Shown: positions 20,139 to 29,177 of the stretch, in pieces
How the letters are laid out: the number at the start of each line of letters is the position of its first letter
Position numbering within the stretch: the first letter of the stretch is position 1
Assembly (NCBI RefSeq): GCF_000012825.1
Contig: NC_009614.1
Coordinates: 3,348,001-3,412,000 of the forward strand
From: Phocaeicola vulgatus ATCC 8482
GTDB lineage: Bacteria; Bacteroidota; Bacteroidia; Bacteroidales; Bacteroidaceae
Direction of reading: 5' to 3'
Length of the DNA stretch: 64,000 bases
Notes under the pieces: generated by a model
What the model was told of the DNA's origin: nothing
The model's input: only the letters and a program-made list of their open reading frames with translations
Database searches by the model: none
Made by a program: the position numbers and the translations under genes

Positions 20139-20567
20139 CTACATCTTGGAAAAAAGTATCTTCCAAAAGCTTCGCTTTTTAGTCTCTTCTTTATTACCTG
20201 AACTTTGATAAATATCTTCGTATCCCCATTTGTCATGGATCATTCTGTAAATCATCCCCCATTCGGGCAGTCCTCCCAGATTACGGTCATCAATAAACAA
20301 ATCCGCCTTCAGTTTTCTGGAGTAATGATTACTTTCCAGGGTTTCTTCCGCATAATTGCTGTTTACGGCATAAAACTCCAGTCCACGCTCCCGGCAGAAA
20401 TCCACTGCCTCCTGTAATAATTTACCTTCCCGCACACTCCACAGGATAAGGCGATGCCGTTCCTGTTGTAGTTTTTTCAGCGTTTCTATGGCAAATGGTA
20501 GTTCCCTGCCTATTTCGGGATATTTATGCTCCACTATTGTGCCGTCAAAGTCAACTGCTATAATCAT
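20139..20567 (-). CDS. HAD-like hydrolase (small BT0257-type)
   Basis: A 142-aa cytoplasmic protein starting MIIAVDFDGTIVEHKYPEIG: HAD motif I (DFDGT, nucleophile Asp at residue 5). Motif II is the Ser in ILWSVREGKLLQEA near 43, and motif III/IV is KADLFIDDRNLGG near 88-100. The cap is minimal, as in the compact Bacteroidetes HAD group. The substrate is unknown. It is the last gene of the exopolysaccharide operon, 3 bp after manC, so a sugar-phosphate phosphatase role in nucleotide-sugar synthesis is plausible but inferred. The C-terminus (from about 122) is a Lys/Ser-rich tail. Confidence 0.8.
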   Translation of the reverse strand: MIIAVDFDGTIVEHKYPEIGRELPFAIETLKKLQQERHRLILWSVREGKLLQEAVDFCRERGLEFYAVNSNYAEETLESNHYSRKLKADLFIDDRNLGGLPEWGMIYRMIHDKWGYEDIYQSSGNKEETKKRSFWKILFSKM

Positions 20568-20570
20568 TCC

Positions 20571-21614
20571 TTATATTTTCGAAAATTCTTTAATACGCTG
20601 CTCCTCTGCCAGTCTGCATATCAGCAGGGTTCCCTCTTTCTCGGCTATGATATACCCGTCCAGTCCTTGTATTACCGCCTGTTTCAAATGCGGTGTGTGT
20701 ACAATGCAGTTATTGCATTCATACATTCGGACATTCTCGCCTACAACGGCATTGTTCCGTTCATCTTTGGGCAGCAAGGAATGCAATGAGCCCCAGCTAC
20801 CCAGATCAGACCATCCGAACTCTGCCGGCAATACATAAATCCGTTCCGCTTTTTCCATTACGGCATAATCTATGGATATACTTTCACAAGCAGGGAACAG
20901 CTCTTCTATGGTTTCTTTCTCTCTTTCGGTATAGAACTCCGGATAAATCCTGTCGAACACCTCGGCAATGCCCGGTGCATAACGGCGTATAGCCTCTTCT
21001 ATGGTCTTTACATTCCATACAAAGATCCCTGCATTCCAGAAATAATTCCCGGCGTCCACATAGTGCCGTGCCGTTTTCAAGTCCGGTTTCTCTTTGAATT
21101 CATCCACTTTCCGTATATCCTGATCCACCTCTTCTCCCGCGGCTATATATCCGTATCCCGTTTCCGGGCGGCAAGGTCTGATACCTATGGTTACAATAGC
21201 CTTGCTTTGATCTGTCATCAGCAGTGCCTTGGCTATCACCCGGCGGAATTCATCCGTATTGATAACCAATGCATCCGCAGGAGTCACTACGATATTGGCG
21301 TGCGGGTGGTGTTTCTTGATTTTCCAGCAAGCGTATGTGATGCAGGGTGCCGTGTTACGTGCAACCGGCTCCGTCAGTATATGATGAGGCGGCACGGATG
21401 GCAATTGTTTCCTTACCGTCTCCTTATACTTATCCGAAGTCACTATCCATATATTATCCGGAATGCACAACCCTTGAAAGCGTTCCACTGTCAGTTGTAT
21501 CAGGCTTTTGCCACATCCCGTCACATCAATGAACTGTTTGGGACATTCCGGCGTACTCATGGGCCAGAAGCGGCTTCCTATGCCGCCTGCCATGATAACG
21601 ATATGAGTTTCCAT
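20571..21614 (-). CDS. manC: Mannose-1-phosphate guanylyltransferase
   Basis: Forms GDP-mannose from mannose-1-phosphate and GTP. This 347-aa protein opens with the nucleotidyltransferase signature IVIMAGGIGSRFWPMSTPEC PKQF (residues about 5-27). LTEPVARNTAPCITYACWKI follows near 80 and ETGYGYIAAGEE near 150. The short length indicates a single-domain enzyme without the C-terminal isomerase cupin of ManC/AlgA fusions. With gmd and fcl immediately upstream in the same operon, it supplies GDP-mannose for conversion to GDP-L-fucose and for mannosyltransferases of the locus. Confidence 0.95.
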   Translation of the reverse strand: METHIVIMAGGIGSRFWPMSTPECPKQFIDVTGCGKSLIQLTVERFQGLCIPDNIWIVTSDKYKETVRKQLPSVPPHHILTEPVARNTAPCITYACWKIKKHHPHANIVVTPADALVINTDEFRRVIAKALLMTDQSKAIVTIGIRPCRPETGYGYIAAGEEVDQDIRKVDEFKEKPDLKTARHYVDAGNYFWNAGIFVWNVKTIEEAIRRYAPGIAEVFDRIYPEFYTEREKETIEELFPACESISIDYAVMEKAERIYVLPAEFGWSDLGSWGSLHSLLPKDERNNAVVGENVRMYECNNCIVHTPHLKQAVIQGLDGYIIAEKEGTLLICRLAEEQRIKEFSKI

Positions 21615-21628
21615 AACACGTATGCTCT

Positions 21629-22711
21629 TTATTTCTTTTTATATTCCAGATACCATTGGTACATCTTGTGCACCCCTTCCTCTATGTCTATTTTGTGATG
21701 CCATCCCAGTTCATGCAATTTGGTCACATCAGTCAGTTTGCGCATGGTTCCGTCCGGTTTCTCCGGATTGAATGTAATGCTGCCTTTATATCCCGTTTCC
21801 TTTACTATCAGATGAGCCAGGTCGGCGATGGATATTTCTTTTCCCGTGCCGATGTTGATGTGGCAGTTGCGTATCTCTTTTGTGCCGGGACGGTAAGTAT
21901 CTTTAAAGTCCACATGCTCCATGATGAAAACACTGGCATCCGCCATCTCCTCACTCCATAAGAATTCGCGCAGCGGCGTGCCTGTTCCCCACAGTTCCAC
22001 CCCGTCCTTGCTGATGCCGTAGCTTTTCAGGACAGCCAGTATCTCCTCTGTTCTGCTCTCCCCGTTTATACCTTCCACCGGGCGCATATCCAGATCATAG
22101 CGTATGTTCTCCCAGTTATCTTCGTTCAAGCATTTGGCAAGATGTATTTTCCTGATCATGGCAGGCAGCACATGGCTGCGTTCCAGGTCGAAGTTATCAT
22201 TGGGGCCATACAGGTTCGTAGGCATTACAGCGATATAGTTGGTACCATATTGCAGGTTGAAACTCTCGCACATTTTCAGCCCCGCTATTTTGGCGATGGC
22301 GTATGGCTCATTCGTATATTCCAGCGGGGAGGTGAGGAGAGCATCCTCCTTCATCGGCTGCTGTGCATCTCTGGGATAAATGCAGGTACTTCCCAGAAAC
22401 AATAATTTTTTCACTCCGTGACGGAAGCTTTCCCCTATCACGTTCTGCTGTATTTGCAGGTTCTTGTAGATAAAGTCCGCCCTGTATGTGCTGTTTGCCA
22501 TGATACCTCCCACGTGGGCGGCGGCAAGGATTACATATTCCGGTCTTTCTTGGTCAAAGAAGTCCTTTACGGCAACTCCGTCCAGCAAGTCCAGTTCCTT
22601 GTGGCTTCTGCCGGTCAGGTTGGTGTAGCCTTTTTCTTGCAGGTTACGCCAAATAGCGGAGCCCACGAGTCCGTGGTGCCCTGCTATATAAATTTTGGCT
22701 GATTTCTCCAT
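21629..22711 (-). CDS. fcl: GDP-L-fucose synthase
   Basis: An NADP-dependent epimerase/reductase converting GDP-4-keto-6-deoxy-D-mannose to GDP-L-fucose. The Rossmann start is KIYIAGHHGLVGSAIWRNL (residues 6-24). The catalytic Ser/Tyr/Lys sit in LFLGSTCIYP near 105 and EPYAIAKIAGLKMCE near 136-150. An insert around PVEGINGESRTEEIL near 210 is common in Bacteroidetes homologues and makes the protein 360 aa rather than about 320. It lies between gmd and manC in one operon. Fucose is a typical component of Bacteroides capsules, in which it mimics host glycans. Confidence 0.95.
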   Translation of the reverse strand: MEKSAKIYIAGHHGLVGSAIWRNLQEKGYTNLTGRSHKELDLLDGVAVKDFFDQERPEYVILAAAHVGGIMANSTYRADFIYKNLQIQQNVIGESFRHGVKKLLFLGSTCIYPRDAQQPMKEDALLTSPLEYTNEPYAIAKIAGLKMCESFNLQYGTNYIAVMPTNLYGPNDNFDLERSHVLPAMIRKIHLAKCLNEDNWENIRYDLDMRPVEGINGESRTEEILAVLKSYGISKDGVELWGTGTPLREFLWSEEMADASVFIMEHVDFKDTYRPGTKEIRNCHINIGTGKEISIADLAHLIVKETGYKGSITFNPEKPDGTMRKLTDVTKLHELGWHHKIDIEEGVHKMYQWYLEYKKK

Positions 22712-22731
22712 TGAAATTCTTGACTAATGAT

Positions 22732-23811
22732 TTAACAGCTTGCTTTGAGATGAAGTTTCTTCACGAATTTCATATCGTGTTTCACCATGATTTTCACCAG
22801 TTCCTCGAATGAAGTCTTGCGGGGATTCCATCCCAGTAACGTTTTGGCTTTGGTAGGATCTCCCAGTAATTGTTCCACCTCTGCCGGGCGGAAATATTTG
22901 GGATCCACCTCTACCAGCACCTTGCCTGTAGCTGTGTCAATACCTTTCTCGTTCACACCTTCACCTTCCCAGCGCAAGTCGATGCCCGCTTCCTTGAAAG
23001 CAAGGGTAGCAAATTCGCGTACAGTGTGATATTCTCCGGTGGCTATAACAAAGTCTTCGGGCGTATCGTGTTGCAGAATCAGCCACATACATTCCACATA
23101 GTCTTTGGCATATCCCCAGTCGCGCAGGGAGTTCAGGTTCCCCAAGTACAGTTTATCTTGGAATCCTTGTGCGATGCGTGCCGCCGCCAGGGTAATTTTC
23201 CGGGTAACAAAAGTTTCGCCCCGGCGTTCACTTTCGTGATTGAACAAAATACCGTTTACGGCAAACATGCCATAGCTTTCGCGGTAATTCTTGGTTATCC
23301 AGAAACCATATTGCTTGGCTACTCCGTATGGAGAACGGGGATAGAAAGGAGTAGTCTCTTTCTGAGGAACTTCCTGCACCAGTCCGAAAAGTTCCGAAGT
23401 AGATGCCTGATAAATCTTGGTTTTCTTTTCCAGCCCCAATATACGTACCGCCTCCAGCATGCGCAGCGTACCTACCGCATCCGCTTCCGCTGTGTATTCG
23501 GGCACGTCGAAGCTTACTTTTACATGGCTTTGTGCGGCCAGATTATAAATCTCGTCAGGTTGTACGGACTGTATGATACGTATCAGTGAGCTACTGTCCG
23601 TCATATCCCCCCAATGCAGGTTCACCAGTCGGTTCTGCTTCATATCCCGTACCCATTCGTCCAGATACAGATGTTCTATACGTGCAGTGTTAAATGAAGA
23701 AGAACGTCTCAGGATACCATGTACCTCGTATCCTTTTTCTATCAGGAACTCGGCCAGGAACGAACCGTCCTGTCCTGTGATACCTGAAATCAATGCTACT
23801 TTTTTACTCAT
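22732..23811 (-). CDS. gmd: GDP-mannose 4,6-dehydratase
   Basis: First step of GDP-L-fucose synthesis from GDP-mannose. This 359-aa SDR enzyme has the Rossmann motif [16 protein letters not shown] near residue 10 and the substrate loop [18 protein letters not shown] near 33. The catalytic Thr/Ser region is [11 protein letters not shown] near 130, and [15 protein letters not shown] near 155 contains the YxxxK pair. [16 protein letters not shown] follows near 190. The length is normal. The 20-bp spacing to fcl and the following manC form a complete GDP-Man to GDP-Fuc module at the end of the exopolysaccharide operon. Confidence 0.97.
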   Translation of the reverse strand: MSKKVALISGITGQDGSFLAEFLIEKGYEVHGILRRSSSFNTARIEHLYLDEWVRDMKQNRLVNLHWGDMTDSSSLIRIIQSVQPDEIYNLAAQSHVKVSFDVPEYTAEADAVGTLRMLEAVRILGLEKKTKIYQASTSELFGLVQEVPQKETTPFYPRSPYGVAKQYGFWITKNYRESYGMFAVNGILFNHESERRGETFVTRKITLAAARIAQGFQDKLYLGNLNSLRDWGYAKDYVECMWLILQHDTPEDFVIATGEYHTVREFATLAFKEAGIDLRWEGEGVNEKGIDTATGKVLVEVDPKYFRPAEVEQLLGDPTKAKTLLGWNPRKTSFEELVKIMVKHDMKFVKKLHLKASC

Positions 23812-23893
23812 ATTTTGTATTATTCTAGAAAAAATGTTTTATTCCATGACCTGTCTTCATGCATACTTGCATTTGGACCGGTATAAATAATTC

Positions 23894-24712
23894 TTATTCT
23901 TTTTTATTTGCTGCGTCAGGTTGTATCAGGCTCTCTTCCTCTGCTTCCGGTATTTCACTCCACGGCAGTCTGGCTTCAATGAACTGTGGAATCTTTGAAA
24001 GAATTTTGCCTTTCAGTGCCGAGATGGGTTTTATGCCGTGACTTTTATACATTCTCAAGTCCTCCGCCCATTTCAGTTTGCTTTTTCCCGCATCGGTAGA
24101 AAGCCCCCCCATTCTCATTTTCACGATGTATTTGTTCAGGTAATATACTTTCAGGTCGGCTTCATACAGATAGCGCACCAGCAAATCCGAGTCGGCGGCT
24201 ATCTTATAACTTTCGTCGTAAAGCCCCCATTTATCCATACACTCCTTCTTTATATAGACAGTGGGGTGGAGTGGGAGCCATCCGTTTTTCACATTCTCTT
24301 TACTGTATCGTCCGCTTATCCAGTTTCGTATCATCAGGTTGGTGTCGTCATAATCTACAAAGACCCCGTTGCCGTATATCATATCCGCATCTTGTTCCTC
24401 GAATGTTTTCACTATGTCGGAGATGGTGTGAGATGAGAACAGGAAATCATCGGAGTGAATCAGACCGATAATATCTCCTGTTGCTGCACGTATTCCTTTG
24501 TTGATCGCTTCATACATACCTTTATCCGGCTCGGAGATAATTGTATCTATCCCGTTTTTATATTCATTGATGACAGCCAGCGAGTTATCTTTCGACGCTC
24601 CGTCCACCACAATGTATTCTATGTAAGGATAATCCTGTTCCAGCACACTTTCTATTGCTCCACGAATGGTGGCTTCCCGGTTGTAGCAGGAAGTGATAAT
24701 TGAAACTTTCAT
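23894..24712 (-). CDS. GT2 family glycosyltransferase (WcaA-like)
   Basis: A 272-aa GT-A enzyme. It starts VSIITSCYNREATIRGAIES, with the nucleotide-binding SEPDKGMYEAINKGIRAATG near 60 and the DxD-type GLIHSDDFLF near 88. The body matches the small GT2 group that follows gmd/fcl in many O-antigen and capsule loci. Donor and acceptor cannot be told from sequence; GDP-fucose or GDP-mannose is possible given the neighbours. A run of seven G (minus strand, 24105-24111) codes for a Gly-Gly near residue 201, which makes this reading frame open to slippage. No frameshift is present here. Confidence 0.88.
   Translation of the reverse strand: MKVSIITSCYNREATIRGAIESVLEQDYPYIEYIVVDGASKDNSLAVINEYKNGIDTIISEPDKGMYEAINKGIRAATGDIIGLIHSDDFLFSSHTISDIVKTFEEQDADMIYGNGVFVDYDDTNLMIRNWISGRYSKENVKNGWLPLHPTVYIKKECMDKWGLYDESYKIAADSDLLVRYLYEADLKVYYLNKYIVKMRMGGLSTDAGKSKLKWAEDLRMYKSHGIKPISALKGKILSKIPQFIEARLPWSEIPEAEEESLIQPDAANKKE
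24105..24111 (-). repeat. G7 homopolymer inside a glycosyltransferase gene
   Basis: Seven consecutive C on the plus strand (G7 in coding sense) fall within the in-frame codons MGGL of the GT2 gene. A change of one base would truncate the protein. It is weaker evidence for phase variation than the G8 tract at 26607, because the frame is intact. Confidence 0.4.
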
Positions 24713-24740
24713 AATGTTGATGCTTTTATAATGTAAGTGG

Positions 24741-25646
24741 TTATTTATCTAAATACGTTTCTTTTATGAATGCCTTGATTCTCTTGTCATTCCATCCAAA
24801 GCGTTTTTTTATTTCATAAATTTTGGCATCTACCAGGAAACGATACCAGAAACCTTGTAAAAAGTGCCATATAAAGCCCTCTTTTCCATCCAGAAATCCC
24901 CCTTTCAGAATGTAGCGTATATTGAAATTGATAAATGGCCGTAAGAATAGCGGTGCTTTTATATATTTCACTTTCAGCCACCGTTTACGCTGTTCCTCTG
25001 TACCCCAAAACTTGGCCTGTACTTCTTTGCCTCTGTCGTCCAGTCCGTATTCCATCATCAGCATATCCGCCATTTCCCGTGTAGCATATCCATTGTGCTT
25101 TTCTGTCCACCAGGTCAGATCATTCAAATTGGCGTCCACTTGATTCCCCTCTTCCACTGTGATTGTTGTTCCACTGAAGATGCGGATATGTTCATCCATC
25201 CATCGGTTTTCACACTCCCCATGTCCTCTTCGCCATACTTTCAGGTGGTAAGAAGGATACCATCCCCCGTGTAGCAGAGGCTTTCCCATAAAATCTATAC
25301 GCTTGCGGACGTATACTCCATTTACCTCATTGTTACATTCCGCCAATGCTTTTTTCATGGCAGATCCCAAGTTACCCTCCAAAAACTCATCAGCGTCAAT
25401 GCGCCATATCCATTCTGTTGTAATGGGACAATTCTTCAGCCCCCAGTTGAACTGTGTCGCATAGTTTTTCCAAGGATTTTGGTAAACTTGCGCTCCTGCT
25501 TCTTTCGCAATTTCTACAGTTCGGTCCTTGCTGAAAGAATCGATGACGAATATTTCCTCACAGATATTTTTAAGCGAGTTGATACAACGGGATATATGTT
25601 TCTCTTCGTTGTATGTAAGAATGATGGCAGCTATGGAATTATTCAT
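24741..25646 (-). CDS. GT2 family glycosyltransferase
   Basis: This 301-aa GT-A protein opens SIAAIILTYNEEKHISRCIN, with DSFSKDRTVEIAKEAG near 36-50 and the metal-binding WIWRIDADEFLEG near residue 82. The group is the WaaE/KdtX-like GT2 set with a conserved WRRGHGECENRWMDEHI segment near 138, known from LPS core and capsule glycosyltransferases (beta-1,4-glucosyl type in some members). The C-terminal third is rich in basic and aromatic residues and may sit on the inner membrane. Spacing is 28 bp to the next gene. Substrate not assignable. Confidence 0.88.
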   Translation of the reverse strand: MNNSIAAIILTYNEEKHISRCINSLKNICEEIFVIDSFSKDRTVEIAKEAGAQVYQNPWKNYATQFNWGLKNCPITTEWIWRIDADEFLEGNLGSAMKKALAECNNEVNGVYVRKRIDFMGKPLLHGGWYPSYHLKVWRRGHGECENRWMDEHIRIFSGTTITVEEGNQVDANLNDLTWWTEKHNGYATREMADMLMMEYGLDDRGKEVQAKFWGTEEQRKRWLKVKYIKAPLFLRPFINFNIRYILKGGFLDGKEGFIWHFLQGFWYRFLVDAKIYEIKKRFGWNDKRIKAFIKETYLDK

Positions 25647-25657
25647 AATAGCTTTCG

Positions 25658-26545
25658 TTATACTTGATATATATTTTTGTTATTGAAAGGCTCATTGCTG
25701 AATACCTGTGAAAAAAGATGGGCTGTGCATTTTAGCAGATATGCAGCAATAAATATGATGATATATATAATGATGATATTCAGTGGAAATATGTTATTGA
25801 GTTTATCTGTAAAGATGGCATATTGAACCATATATATTTCCAAAGTTAAAGTTGAGATAAAATAAATAAACTTTCCTCTTGATTTGTATTCCAATATTTT
25901 ATAAATCTGAGGTGTGTCACAAAATCTATATATCCAATAAATACTACTCAATAACGGAATAAGTGATATTAACTGGAATTTACAGAAGAACGGATCTATT
26001 TTATAAATTCCCATAAGTACATAATATGTAATAAGACTTACCAAGGCATAACCTCCGGATTTGAGAGGAGATACAACCTTGTATTTTCTGATGGCTACCA
26101 TAGCGCCTAGCATCATAAAAAGAAAATAATATATTCTCATAAATGGAACCGCAGCATACATTACCGAATGGTTAAAATCTAATACCCAGAAACTACTGAT
26201 TGCCACAAGCAGGAAAGCTATGCCAAAGACTTGATTTAAATACTTCAATAGATAAGTACGGATGAAATAGAAGATGACATAATATGCCATAATACATGGT
26301 ATAAACCAATATTTAGGGGTTGTTATTAAGTCTGTGATTTGCCAATTCCAATTGAAAATTACCGCCGATACCAGTGCCCACATTATGATAGTGGGATAAA
26401 TTCTGTTAATTCGTCTTTTATACCAATTCGGAAAACCGTCTTGTCTTCCCATAAATAGAGTAAAACCGGAACAGAAAAAGAATAAACCGTCACCTATTGC
26501 CCCACCGGTAACTAAGCTACCGTATTTAGGAAATAATATTCCCAT
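25658..26545 (-). CDS. Acyltransferase 3 family membrane protein, start out of frame (phase OFF?)
   Basis: An integral-membrane O-acyltransferase (acyltransferase 3 family) that would acetylate a sugar of the polysaccharide. The open part gives 295 aa starting MGILFPKYGSLVTGGAIGDG and containing FCSGFTLFMGRQDGFPNWYK and about eight hydrophobic segments. The family's first helix appears missing, but the frame continues upstream as GKNKGIILLKFIAAFLITYSH, a typical first transmembrane segment, back to 26617 with no start codon. An ATG at 26616 is separated from it by a G8 run (26607-26614) and is out of frame by one. With nine G the protein would start MGGGKNKG and be complete. The unmodified frame from 26545 may be silent or give a truncated protein. 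Confidence 0.8.
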   Translation of the reverse strand: MGILFPKYGSLVTGGAIGDGLFFFCSGFTLFMGRQDGFPNWYKRRINRIYPTIIMWALVSAVIFNWNWQITDLITTPKYWFIPCIMAYYVIFYFIRTYLLKYLNQVFGIAFLLVAISSFWVLDFNHSVMYAAVPFMRIYYFLFMMLGAMVAIRKYKVVSPLKSGGYALVSLITYYVLMGIYKIDPFFCKFQLISLIPLLSSIYWIYRFCDTPQIYKILEYKSRGKFIYFISTLTLEIYMVQYAIFTDKLNNIFPLNIIIIYIIIFIAAYLLKCTAHLFSQVFSNEPFNNKNIYQV

Positions 26546-26606
26546 GTGTGAATAAGTTATTAAAAAGGCAGCAATGAACTTTAAGAGAATAATACCTTTG
26601 TTTTTA

Positions 26607-26614
26607 CCCCCCCC
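26607..26614 (-). repeat. G8 tract at the start of the acyltransferase gene (slippage switch)
   Basis: Eight C on the plus strand, read as ATG plus seven further G on the minus strand. As sequenced, the ATG at 26616 runs into a stop after 11 codons (MGGVKTKVLFS). Adding one G or losing two joins it to the acyltransferase frame. The ATG lies 20 bp after the stop of the upstream acetyltransferase gene, the spacing expected for the true start in this operon. Confidence 0.75.
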
Positions 26615-26636
26615 ATGTAATTATTTTTGACTATAT

Positions 26637-27197
26637 TCATTTCTTTAATATTCTTTTTTTTATATATTTAGCCGGATTTCCTGCATAAACTCCCCACGGC
26701 TCTGCGTCTTTTACCATTACTGTACCTGCGCCTATCACAGCACCTTCCCCAATCTCTATATCAGGACCGATGAATGTATTAGCGCAAATCCATGTTTGAT
26801 TGCCGATACGGATTTCGGGACGTAGTAGGGGAAGAGCCGGATCGGTATAGTCATGTGTGCCTGCACATACATGGACCCGATGGCTGACAGTAGCTTTTTC
26901 TCCTATTGTTACTTTACCTAAATTATAGATCAGGGTTTCTTCTCCAATGGCACTCCAATCGCCTATTTCCAGATTCCACGGGAACCAGATAACGGTGGAG
27001 GAGTAGATATGGACATGTTTTCCTATTTTAGCTCCGAATAGGCGTAGTATCGTATTTCTGTATCCGAAAGCTATACGGGGAGAATTACGGAAAAAGAATT
27101 TTCCGAATGTCCACAGTATACGTTTTACATAGATCCATTTGGAGTAGTTCAGATGATTGCGGTTTTCTGCTATGTTGAGTTCCATGTTTATAGACAA
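26637..27197 (-). CDS. WcaF-like hexapeptide-repeat acetyltransferase
   Basis: A 186-aa left-handed beta-helix O-acetyltransferase. Hexapeptide repeats run from RLFGAKIGKHVHIYSSTVIW near residue 50 to GAVIGAGTVMVKDAEPWGVY near 155. The C-terminal AGNPAKYIKKRI is the usual end of this family. Colanic acid WcaF is the nearest well-known type. It probably acetylates a sugar or the growing repeat unit with acetyl-CoA in the cytoplasm. The first ATG overlaps the upstream glycosyltransferase by 10 bp; the next, at 27185 (MELNIAENR), would start just after that stop and is equally likely. Confidence 0.9.
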   Translation of the reverse strand: MSINMELNIAENRNHLNYSKWIYVKRILWTFGKFFFRNSPRIAFGYRNTILRLFGAKIGKHVHIYSSTVIWFPWNLEIGDWSAIGEETLIYNLGKVTIGEKATVSHRVHVCAGTHDYTDPALPLLRPEIRIGNQTWICANTFIGPDIEIGEGAVIGAGTVMVKDAEPWGVYAGNPAKYIKKRILKK

Positions 27198-28285
27198 ACT
27201 TTTTTATATAGTTCAACCATATCTTGAGCAACTTTTTGTGATGAGTATTTTTCTTCTATTAATTTTCTTCCATTTTTTCCCATTTGCTCCAGTTGTGTTT
27301 CTGTACATTGCAGAAATTCTTTGAGAGCTTTAGTCGTAGCTTCGGTTCCTATTTCTGTCCACCATCCGCAATGATAACTTTCCAGCTCTTGCCATGGAGT
27401 TCCTTGGGTAGTTATGACAGGTGTACCACATGCAAGTGCTTCAGCTACCACTATACCAAAGTTTTCACTATGTGTAGGTAGAACAAACAGATCGGCTTTT
27501 TTAAAAAGTTCCCACTTTTTATCACCGTATACACCTCCTATGAAATGAATTAAATTTTCAACACCTAATTTAGAAGCTAATTGCTTTAATTCATTGATAT
27601 AGCTTTCTTCACCTTCTCCTGCAATGTTGATTGTATATCCTTGTAATTCCGTTTTTAAATTCGCTGTAGCTTCTATCAAGAAGTTGATACCCTTTTTGAC
27701 ATGGACACGACTTAAAAATAAGATATTCTTATTCCGTATCCATGACTCCTTCATTGTGATCTTATCTATTTCCACACAATTAGGAATTACTTCTATATTA
27801 TTGTTCCATCCTAGCTGCGTAAGATTATGTTTTTCACTTTCTGCCGTAGCGTGTATGACGTTTGCTATTTGTATTCCTCGTTTTTGGAATAGCAGTGATG
27901 CGGGAAATTTTTTTGTCCAATAATGACGTTTCATAATCCACGGTTCAAGCATTCCATGTGGAGTATACACTACGTGATATCCGGCATTTCTTGCCCACAT
28001 TGCTGTGTATGCTGACATTGGTAGCCAGCAACAATTAGCATGGAATACATCAGGTTTTATTTCATTGAGCAGAAATATAAAATTCTTTTTTTCTTTTGGT
28101 AGGAACGGATTATTGTTTTCTATAAAATGGACATGGCAATTTTTTAGCTCCAAAGGATTTGTTTCTTTATGTGTTACAACATGTAGTTCTACGAGCTTTC
28201 CTAGTTCTGCTGTGAGTAATTGCATATATGTACCAACACCACCTGAGGTACGATCAATACTAGGAATGTAATGTAATATTTTCAT
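27188..28285 (-). CDS. GT4 family glycosyltransferase
   Basis: A GT-B fold transferase of about 365 aa. The start at MKILHYIPSIDRTSGGVGTY (28285) is preferred because the Rossmann start and glycine-rich donor loop follow at once; an upstream ATG at 28342 would add a 19-residue Lys-rich extension. The C-terminal domain shows NKNILFLSRVHVKKGINFLI near 195 and the GT4 signature HSENFGIVVAEALACGTPVI near 285-305, with the E-x7-E pair. It retains the alpha-linked sugar configuration. Donor unknown. It is followed by the acetyltransferase and preceded by the DUF115-type gene. Confidence 0.92.
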   Translation of the reverse strand: MKILHYIPSIDRTSGGVGTYMQLLTAELGKLVELHVVTHKETNPLELKNCHVHFIENNNPFLPKEKKNFIFLLNEIKPDVFHANCCWLPMSAYTAMWARNAGYHVVYTPHGMLEPWIMKRHYWTKKFPASLLFQKRGIQIANVIHATAESEKHNLTQLGWNNNIEVIPNCVEIDKITMKESWIRNKNILFLSRVHVKKGINFLIEATANLKTELQGYTINIAGEGEESYINELKQLASKLGVENLIHFIGGVYGDKKWELFKKADLFVLPTHSENFGIVVAEALACGTPVITTQGTPWQELESYHCGWWTEIGTEATTKALKEFLQCTETQLEQMGKNGRKLIEEKYSSQKVAQDMVELYKKVCL

Positions 28286-28384
28286 TTTTTTTTGATTGTC
28301 ATTCTTTTGTGTAAATACTTTTTTTACGAAGTGGCTATACAAAAAAATGCTAAATATATTGAGGAGTATTAATTGGGGTAATTT

Positions 28385-29170
28385 TTATTTCGTTAAAAGA
28401 GGAAGTATTTCTTCTCTGGGAAACATATCTAATAATCCTCCATTTGTAATATTAATAAGTTTATAACTTTTTTTCTCGCTCCATGCCGCCAAGCGGTTAA
28501 GGTCATGGAGATGGCGAGAGTGCATCAGAAGATCTATAACAAACTGTGATGTCGTTTTATTTTCTAATTCTTTGTCATTACCATAAAAATGGCTATCTGC
28601 TGTTTTTATCATTTCATGCCCAATACCAGTAGCGTCAAATCCTGTGAAATATATTTTTTTGAACTTTTGTTGAATGGCAAAGGAAAAGCAGCTACCAGAT
28701 ACTCCGAGATTATAAAAAGGCAATGAATAAGTTAGCCAATAAATTTGTTTGTTGTTTTGATAATTCTTGAATAAAGGATGAGTATACCAAGATATTGGAA
28801 GAATAATTGTTGTATTAGGACTCATGTTCCAAATTTCATCTAACCAGCTTATTGGCCAAATTCCTTTTAACATTTTTGAATCTACAAATACATGGTATTG
28901 GGGTTGTAATTCTTTATATAATGGATGCATGAAGCCACGATTGACAAACATTGTATTTTTTCCTTTGAGAACACTTATATCTTGTGTCTTTAATGAAGGG
29001 GCATTTAGCAGTAGGTATAATTCTTTGCCTATTCCTTCTATAGGGCGTTTTGCCATTTCTTTTCTTGCTTTTTGGATTTGTCTATCTGTAGCATAGATAA
29101 GTTTACGAATTCCTTCTATAAACGATAATATAATATCGTCTTTTTTTATCATAAGTTCCCAAAAATTCAT
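28385..29170 (-). CDS. DUF115/GT42-like protein, possible ulosonic-acid transferase
   Basis: This 261-aa protein begins with a Lys-rich helical stretch, then GKELYLLLNAPSLKTQDISV near residue 47. This resembles the G-x-G-PSL nucleotide-binding start of GT42 sialyltransferases and the MptE-like DUF115 fold. NTMFVNRGFMHPLYKELQPQ follows near 71 (compare the CNQFY region of GT42), and YFTGFDATGIGHEM near 172. The family can transfer CMP-activated nonulosonic acids. It follows the aldolase, CMP-transferase and kinase genes, with 7 bp to the kinase, which supports a transferase for the sugar they make. No experimental homologue is recognised, so this function is an inference. Confidence 0.55.
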   Translation of the reverse strand: MNFWELMIKKDDIILSFIEGIRKLIYATDRQIQKARKEMAKRPIEGIGKELYLLLNAPSLKTQDISVLKGKNTMFVNRGFMHPLYKELQPQYHVFVDSKMLKGIWPISWLDEIWNMSPNTTIILPISWYTHPLFKNYQNNKQIYWLTYSLPFYNLGVSGSCFSFAIQQKFKKIYFTGFDATGIGHEMIKTADSHFYGNDKELENKTTSQFVIDLLMHSRHLHDLNRLAAWSEKKSYKLINITNGGLLDMFPREEILPLLTK

Positions 29171-29177
29171 ATCTGTT

